The notes under the pieces are model-generated. The model did not search any database, was not told the DNA's origin, and was given only the letters and a program-made list of their open reading frames with translations. Both the position numbers and the translations under genes were made by a program. A DNA stretch of 64,000 nucleotides from Arabidopsis thaliana (Eukaryota; Streptophyta; Magnoliopsida; Brassicales; Brassicaceae), in assembly GCF_000001735.4 (NCBI RefSeq), contig NC_003074.8, positions 1,302,101 to 1,366,100 on the forward strand, read 5' to 3'. Below, in pieces: positions 57,367 through 64,000 of the stretch (positions within the stretch are counted from its first letter, which is position 1; every line of letters starts with the position of its first letter).

Positions 57367-58632
57367 TAAATTATATATATATATTAGCATTATTTAATTA
57401 ATAAAGTAAAATGATATATTTTTAATATCTAATATATGTAATTTAGTATATTTAAAAACCAATAGCTATAATACTTTTAAAACAAATTTTTAATATCTAA
57501 TATATATAATATATACCCTGTACAAATTCAAACTTGAAAATTTATGTTATACGCGTCAAGAAAATTCAATGGAACTAAAACGAATAAAAAAGATAATGAA
57601 AAATGGCAGTAGGGACATACGAAGAATTGAATTAGGTTGACCCATTAAAAGAAGATAACAATAATTGATCTTAATAGTAGATAATAGGCTAAGAAAGCAA
57701 AATGGTAAAATGGTCGTTAATTGATGACATGCATGTGGGTATTGAATGTACAGATCAACGTACTTCTATTCGTACCCAACTCCAACACACACTTGTTCAG
57801 TGCCAACCATTCTTCTCATATCTTCCCTCCATTCATTTTCTTGTCGGTCCTTATAATCTTTCCCTCAAGATTTTCCTTGTTACTTTATAAATATATTATT
57901 TTGTGTCTATCCATTATTATGAATATAATGCAAGAGGGTCTCATCACTACCAGCAACTAATAATCAACGAATAGATGGTGTTATTAAATTTTGTCCTCAT
58001 ATATATATTTGGCGATCTTAAAATTTATACATGTTCCAGCGAATGGTCGAAATCTGATCAGTACAACCTTCAAATGATCTTTTGCGGTGGAAGCCAACTC
58101 ATTTTAACACACTCGTGGCTTAACAAGATCAAAACATTATATTCTGTTTTATAATAGTTTCTTTTGAGCTTTAATAATTACTCTTCTTTCCCAAAAGTTT
58201 CATAATATTTCTTTGCAATAACTCCGGCAAACAATTCTTATTTGTTAAATAGTAAAAGTAACACGTTGACAAGACAAAAAATGATTATTCCCTACATTGT
58301 AAGTGTAAAACACCAAAGCACAACGAATAAAATAAAATAAAAGTTTCTTAGCCGTTTGTGTTTTTCTTTTCCCAAAAGTTTATATTAAGTGTCAAAGTAC
58401 AAGTTAATTAGTTCTAATCAGCTGAACACAACTATACATATACACATTAAACTGTCATTTAGTCTTAAGTGTTTGACATTGGTTAATTCTAACTCAAAAT
58501 TGCTGAATTCGTAGCATTAATGAACCCCAGTTTTGTGTTATGTACAGAAAATATTGACTCGTGGCGTGGGGGAAACAAAGACTTTAACCAATGTCCAATG
58601 ACAATTGTTTGTGACACTAGGCTATAAATATT

Positions 58633-58792
58633 TTAGGCCCAGTGGGCTTCGTTTTATTTTCCCATGTAAATGTTTATTAATCAAACCTAGAAAACCAAAC
58701 GGCTAGGATTAAGTAAGCCCAAATTAAAAGTTGAGGCCCATACAAAGAGAACACAAAAGAAACCCTAAGGAACTTGTAACTATATAAAAGCT
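58633..58792 (+). promoter_or_regulatory. Core promoter of RPS24A
   Basis: GGCCCA and TGGGCT motifs lie at 58637-58648, a further GGCCCA at 58735-58740, a telo box AAACCCTAA at 58760-58768 and a TATA box TATATAAA at 58781-58788. The start codon is 100 bases downstream of the TATA box and the expected leader begins with a CT-rich tract (CTCTTTCCTTC), resembling the pyrimidine starts of ribosomal-protein mRNAs. Confidence 0.75.
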
Positions 58793-58888
58793 CCGACTTC
58801 GATTCGGCGTCTCTTTCCTTCACCTGAGCGGACGAAAACACTCAAGCTTGCAGAGATCTTTCACTTTAATCCTTGAGAAGTAGCAAAA

Positions 58889-59965
<1,077 letters not shown>

Positions 59966-60928
59966 GATCCTGAAGAGAGAATCTTTATCTTGTGGGTTCT
60001 TGTTCTCCATAATCAATCACCTTTTATGTTATTTGTCCGCTGTTAGATCGTTTCTCCAACTAGACATGTTTACTGAAATCTGAGATTTTCGTTTATTTTT
60101 GTTTTGGTCAGTTTATGTTTTGAGTTTAGAGAAACATATGATCCAAGGTTTTTGTTCAATACAACTATTTAATCTCTCTCTCGTCTCTTTCCACCATTCC
60201 CATGCGCAGCAGATATAAGCATTTTCTTGTTCCTTAGGTGATTTAATTCTTGATCGGTTACTCGTGCGGCTGTGTTTGATTGTAAACGTGAGTCTCTCTG
60301 GCTATTATCGATGTTATTTACCCACATATAATGAAAATTTACTTAGATCATAATTATGAAATCTCGCAAAGTTTCTAATTTATTATATCACTTTTGCTCC
60401 TTACTATTTTAATGGAAAAACTGTGATAATTACATGTCAATCACTGAATTTGAACAGTAATTATAATTTTCTATACCGCACAACATATGCTTATTTTGGT
60501 TTTGGGTACTGTCTTATTAGTTACATACGGTTTAGGTTGGCTTGTTTGTTTGTTTTGTCCTAGCTAATCACGTTAATGAAAACGCTCTACCAAATAACCG
60601 CGTTTAGAAAACGCTATTAGTTACCGAGTGTGGTTGGGACCGAGTGAGGACGTCACGGCTCCAACCAATCCGCAAATAAGGAAGCGCGTGTGTGTAAGTA
60701 GTGGGTGACCACTTTGCCTAGTCTTAAACGTTAAGTCTGGAAATACCAAAACTACCCCTGGTTTGGTCGAAGATTCTCACGCCCCTACCACCCAACCCAA
60801 TCACAATCCTCGTGAACGAACACACCACCTTCTCTCCAATCTGGATCTGGTTCCTCTTCTTCTTGGTCTCTTCTCCATCTCATCGGAGCTGATCTCGAAT
60901 TGTTCTCCGTTCATTTGTTACGGTGGAG
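59966..60928. promoter_or_regulatory. RPS24A 3' flank and GeBP-like gene promoter
   Basis: From about 60590 the DNA becomes GC-richer and holds promoter-like motifs: GACCGAG (near 60639), GACGTCAC (60650-60657, ACGT core bound by bZIP factors), and CCAATCC (near 60665). The leader before the ATG at 60929 is CT-rich. The first 500 bases are RPS24A 3' UTR and AT-rich filler. Confidence 0.5.
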
Positions 60929-62299
60929 ATGACATCGGATCACCGCGACGCTCTTTTCTCTCTGGAACTGGAATCGCCTGATCCGGACGAAGGAGGTGTA
61001 GCAGACGGAGGAGAATCTGATACCGACGAGGATTTGCGCGACAACGATGATGTTGTTATGCCGGGAACGAACGAAGCTGAAGCTGAAGACGACGATCCCG
61101 AAGAGGAAGATCTCAATTCTCCGTCTACATCATCACTCCCCATGGTTTCTACGATCTCAGCGACTGCTGTTGTTTCCGGGACCCCGACGGCGACTTCCTC
61201 TACAGGCGCCGTGACCGTTGCACTTCCGGCTGGATCCGCCGTCCCTGTCTCCGTGATTCCCGTTGATTCCGATCCGAAGTGGCACCGTATGACGGAGATC
61301 GTCCATCAGAGACCACCGATCGATGATTCTAGACGCCTTTTCCAGAGGCTGTGGACAGACGAAGACGAGATCGAGCTTCTTCGTGGTTTTCTCGATTACA
61401 TGACGATGCACCGCGGAAGCAGCTCGCATCCGCCGGATACGGCGCCGTTTTATGAGCAGATAAAGTCGAAACTTCAGCTGGATTTCAACAAGAACCAGCT
61501 GGTGGAGAAGCTTCGGAGATTGAAGAAGAAGTACAGGAATGTGATGAGCAAGATCAGCTCTGGTAAAGAGGTATTCTTCAAGAGCCCTCATGATCAGTCT
61601 ACTTTCGAGATTTCTAGAAAAATCTGGAACCAAACTGGGAAAATCATAGGCTTTGAAGATAACAACGTAATGGATTTCGAAGAAACCAATAACCATCATA
61701 ACACCACCAATGGTAACTACTCAACCTTTAACAGCCCTAGTTCTAATCCTACTCTGGAGCTCGACTCCGAAAATGGAATCGAGAAGAAATTGACAATGAG
61801 TAGCAGTAGCGTGTCGAGAAAACGATCACGATCAAGAATTGGGAAGATTGAGGAAGACAACAAACCTGTCATCACTCCCTCTGATGGGCCAATAGCTAGC
61901 AATGTCAACCTCAACGAAGCTGCAGCTGTTGGTATTGGAGGAAATCTCGGGGGTTTGATCGAAGAGACTGTGAAAAACTGTGTCTCTCCTGTGATCAAAG
62001 AGATGATGAATGGGACAACAAGTATGATGATGGCTGCAATGGGAGGAGGGTTTCCGGGTCTTGGTGGTGGTGGTGGTGGTGGTGGTGGTCATGGTTTTGG
62101 CTCGCTAAGCCCCATGTTTACACGGCCGTTCAATTTCGGTTTTGGTGTAGAGGGAGGAGGAAACAAGGCGGTTGCAGATGAGCGGTGGAGGAAACAACAG
62201 ATTCTGGAATTGGAAGTGTATTCAAGGAGATTAGAGTTGGTTCAAGAGCAGATTAGAACGACATTGAACGAGTTAAAGACGATGCCGAGTGGTATATGA
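60929..62299 (+). CDS. GeBP/storekeeper-like (DUF573) transcription factor, 456 aa
   Basis: Intronless. The frame opens at a GTG two codons earlier; the first ATG is at 60929. The N-terminal 60 residues are very acidic (DTDEDLRDNDDV), followed by a Ser/Thr/Val-rich stretch. The GeBP DNA-binding domain is at about 137-236: RLFQRLWTDEDEIELLRGFL, then KSKLQLDFNKNQLVEKLRRL and KKKYRNVMSKISSGKEVFFK, ending ISRKIWNQT. The C-terminus has a (Gly)9 run encoded by nine GGT codons (62063-62089) and a leucine-rich helix, ILELEVYSRRLELVQEQI, resembling the dimerising zipper of GeBP proteins. GeBP members affect trichome and cytokinin responses (established for GeBP itself). Position fits At3g04930. Confidence 0.94.
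   Translation: MTSDHRDALFSLELESPDPDEGGVADGGESDTDEDLRDNDDVVMPGTNEAEAEDDDPEEEDLNSPSTSSLPMVSTISATAVVSGTPTATSSTGAVTVALPAGSAVPVSVIPVDSDPKWHRMTEIVHQRPPIDDSRRLFQRLWTDEDEIELLRGFLDYMTMHRGSSSHPPDTAPFYEQIKSKLQLDFNKNQLVEKLRRLKKKYRNVMSKISSGKEVFFKSPHDQSTFEISRKIWNQTGKIIGFEDNNVMDFEETNNHHNTTNGNYSTFNSPSSNPTLELDSENGIEKKLTMSSSSVSRKRSRSRIGKIEEDNKPVITPSDGPIASNVNLNEAAAVGIGGNLGGLIEETVKNCVSPVIKEMMNGTTSMMMAAMGGGFPGLGGGGGGGGGHGFGSLSPMFTRPFNFGFGVEGGGNKAVADERWRKQQILELEVYSRRLELVQEQIRTTLNELKTMPSGI
62063..62089 (+). repeat. (GGT)9 coding microsatellite
   Basis: Nine perfect GGT codons encode a glycine run in the GeBP-like protein. Length changes would keep frame. Confidence 0.9.
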
Positions 62300-63580
62300 T
62301 GAAGGGCGAGAAGAATAAGACAACAAGGAACCATTTAGGTTGATATTTGATATCTTTGAGTTAACCTTCTGGTGTGTGAGTGAGTATAGTAAGAGATTTG
62401 GATCTTTTTAAGTTATAAATTGGTAAGGTATTGTGATCTTTCTCTAGGTTTTTTCATCATTTTGATTTTTTTTTCTTCTTCTTATCTTTAAATTATTTGT
62501 CAATAGGGATGAATCATAGGAGGGGGGTTTGTGTATAACCTTTTGTATTAGATTATAGTTCTTTTTTCGTAGAATCATTTGTTCAATAACAAACAGACTT
62601 TCTAGCTGTTTTTCTTTCAAAAAGAAGAAAAATAATAATTCTAAATTGTGTGCTACTCTTTCTTTGTCTAATAAAATCTGTAATAACATGTTTATTTCTA
62701 GATCGGATACTGTTATTGAAGTGTATTAAACTTTGACCTCTTTCTTTATCATGTTGATTAATGTAGTTACTTAAAAACTTTTGTGTTTGAAAAAAAGAAC
62801 CAATGTTGTGTTTCTTGCTAGTACGCATCAGAAGATTCCTTTCCTGATTAAGTAAAAAAAAAAAGGCATAATCAAAACAATTTAAAGATTCAAGAAGGCA
62901 GAAACTTGTCCACGTGACGAGGCAAAGAATGTTAGGTAGGTTTGTTATTGACTTTATAGTTTATACAATGATTTTAACAAAATACCTATGGAAGATACAT
63001 GATTATTTTTTATAAATGTATAAACGAGTGGATATATTTGGTGGTGGATGATGGTGTGTGTGTATATGCAAATAATTCACTTTATAAAAGCTTATCGCTA
63101 ATTTGACAGAACACTAGAACAGTTCTCTCTTTTTGTCGACAGTCTTCTTCTTCTTCTTCTTCTTCGATTGGATCTGGAACTGGTAAGCTCTTCTATAAGT
63201 CTCTGGTTTTGTATCTTTCGAACTGTTCTTTTGTTTCTCTCTCCAAAAATTTCAAACTTTCATAATTTCGCCTCCTCAAGTTCGATTTCAGCTCAAGAAC
63301 ACGAATGCTTCACTCACTTGTTTCATTGTTAAATCTTATATTTAGTTTGATACTCATGTTTTCTGCTGTTCGATTTTTTTTTTTCTCTGATTTATATTCG
63401 AGTTTGAACTTAAATCATGGTTTTGGTTTCACTTTACAATTTTGGATCTCATGCAGTTTCAAAACACTCTTCGATTTATATGAATGTTTTATATTATTAG
63501 GGACATTGCTTGCAGACTGTGTCTTAAATCTTTTTGATTTTCTTGTGATCTTCAGAACTCAAATTGGGAAGAATTTTGAC
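62300..63580. promoter_or_regulatory. GeBP 3' flank; CYSD1 promoter and leader
   Basis: AT-rich 3' flank to about 62850, then the CYSD1 promoter with a TATA box TTTATAAAAG at 63081-63090. The leader contains a CTT microsatellite (63143-63165). A strong donor, CTG|GTAAGC at 63183, and an acceptor, CTTCAG ending 63555, define a probable 5' UTR intron of about 373 bases. Confidence 0.6.
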
Positions 63581-64000
63581 ATGGAGGAGGACCGGTGTTC
63601 GATCAAGGATGATGCAACTCAAGTAATCATAATCTTTCAGTTGTCTTTTTTAATCAACTGCTTCACTGGAATAAAGTTCTAGTTCCTTTGCTCAAGTAAA
63701 ATGTACTTAGTTCCTTGCATACTGTGTCAGTTGATAGGTAACACCCCAATGGTATATCTGAACAACATTGTGGATGGTTGTGTAGCTCGTATTGCAGCTA
63801 AGCTTGAAATGATGGAGCCTTGCTCTAGTGTCAAGGAGCGGTATATATACAAATAACCCTCTCTCTATCTCTTTTGTCTGCTCCAAGCAATGTTTGTTCT
63901 TTTGTGTGTGTTTCTGAGAAATATCTTGTTTCTTTTGATTGATCCTTCGCTTGCTAGAATTGCTTATGGTATGATTAAAGATGCAGAAGACAAGGGATTG
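63581..64000 (+). CDS. CYSD1: Cysteine synthase (O-acetylserine thiol-lyase) D1, partial
   Basis: Three exons are visible: 63581-63622, 63731-63840 and 63958 to the edge; the remaining exons lie outside. The protein starts [14 protein letters not shown], then [37 protein letters not shown] and [21 protein letters not shown] is the substrate loop and Lys49 in PCSSVKER is the pyridoxal-phosphate lysine (family knowledge); most relatives read SSVKDR. The enzyme makes cysteine from O-acetylserine and sulfide. The absence of an N-terminal extension suggests a cytosolic isoform, consistent with CYSD1 (At3g04940). Confidence 0.93.

Larger units (their letters stand above)
55958..58888. other. Spacer between WNK1 and RPS24A
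   Basis: AT-rich DNA with a transposon-end-like motif at 56834, poly-T stretches around 57010-57120, a TA microsatellite (57346-57366), and the RPS24 promoter from about 58620. No gene-like open frame is present. Confidence 0.55.

Noticed and set aside
57346-57400. TA-rich tract as a regulatory TATA cluster
   Set aside because: It is a simple repeat more than 1.4 kb from the nearest gene start.
61157-61699. 180-codon ORF antisense to the GeBP-like gene
   Set aside because: Shadow of the intronless coding strand with no domain or codon signature; the sense frame is clearly the gene.

Overview
The window is plant nuclear DNA. Gene content, intron style, AT-rich spacers, promoter elements and exact protein lengths all fit Arabidopsis thaliana, and the gene order fits upper chromosome 3 (the At3g047xx-At3g049xx block; these locus names are from memory, not a search). 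It holds about 19 protein-coding genes plus one microRNA gene. I rebuilt the exon-intron structures by hand, checking splice sites and reading phase at every junction. The first gene is cut by the left edge and the last by the right edge.

Layout. 1-3.6 kb: two pentatricopeptide-repeat genes on the minus strand; between them lies a duplicated scrap of a gene whose parent is 23 kb away in the same window. 4.5-4.7 kb: the MIR167C hairpin (minus). 7.4-8.7 kb: 40S ribosomal protein SA (minus). 9.3-10.9 kb: a PITH-domain protein (minus), head-to-head with plastid ribose-5-phosphate isomerase (11.3-12.1 kb, plus). 12.4-12.9 kb: TIM23-type mitochondrial import channel (minus). 16-19 kb: NEK2 kinase (plus), tail-to-tail with a TruD/PUS7-type pseudouridine synthase (19.4-23.8 kb, minus), which is head-to-head with an EMC2-like TPR protein (24.2-27.0 kb, plus). 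27.7-29.3 kb: ribosomal protein S3a (plus). 30.2-33.8 kb: a TSO1/tesmin CXC protein (minus). 37.2-38.1 kb: DUF868 protein (minus). 40.7-44.1 kb: zeta-carotene desaturase (plus). 44.3-45.3 kb: DRT102 (minus), head-to-head with a DUF2358 protein (45.6-47.0 kb, plus). 47.2-47.8 kb: HMA-like prenylated protein (minus). 48.4-48.9 kb: defensin-like peptide (plus). 53-56 kb: WNK1 kinase (plus). 58.9-60.0 kb: ribosomal protein S24 (plus). 60.9-62.3 kb: GeBP-like transcription factor (plus). 63.6 kb to the edge: cysteine synthase D1 (plus, partial).

The genes are not an operon or cluster. Shared themes are cytosolic translation (RPSA, RPS3a, RPS24, with telo-box and TGGGCC promoter motifs), organelle function (plastid isomerase, carotenoid desaturase, TIM23, PPR proteins) and signalling (NEK2, WNK1, miR167). 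I found no undescribed multi-gene system. The most interesting local observations are a U12-type AT-AC intron in the pseudouridine synthase gene, the duplicated EMC2 fragment, an in-frame stop-free intron in the carotenoid desaturase gene, a GC-AG intron in NEK2, several proteins that lack family-defining residues, a 48-bp coding tandem duplication in WNK1, and a 19-bp direct repeat across the stop codon of the pseudouridine synthase gene.
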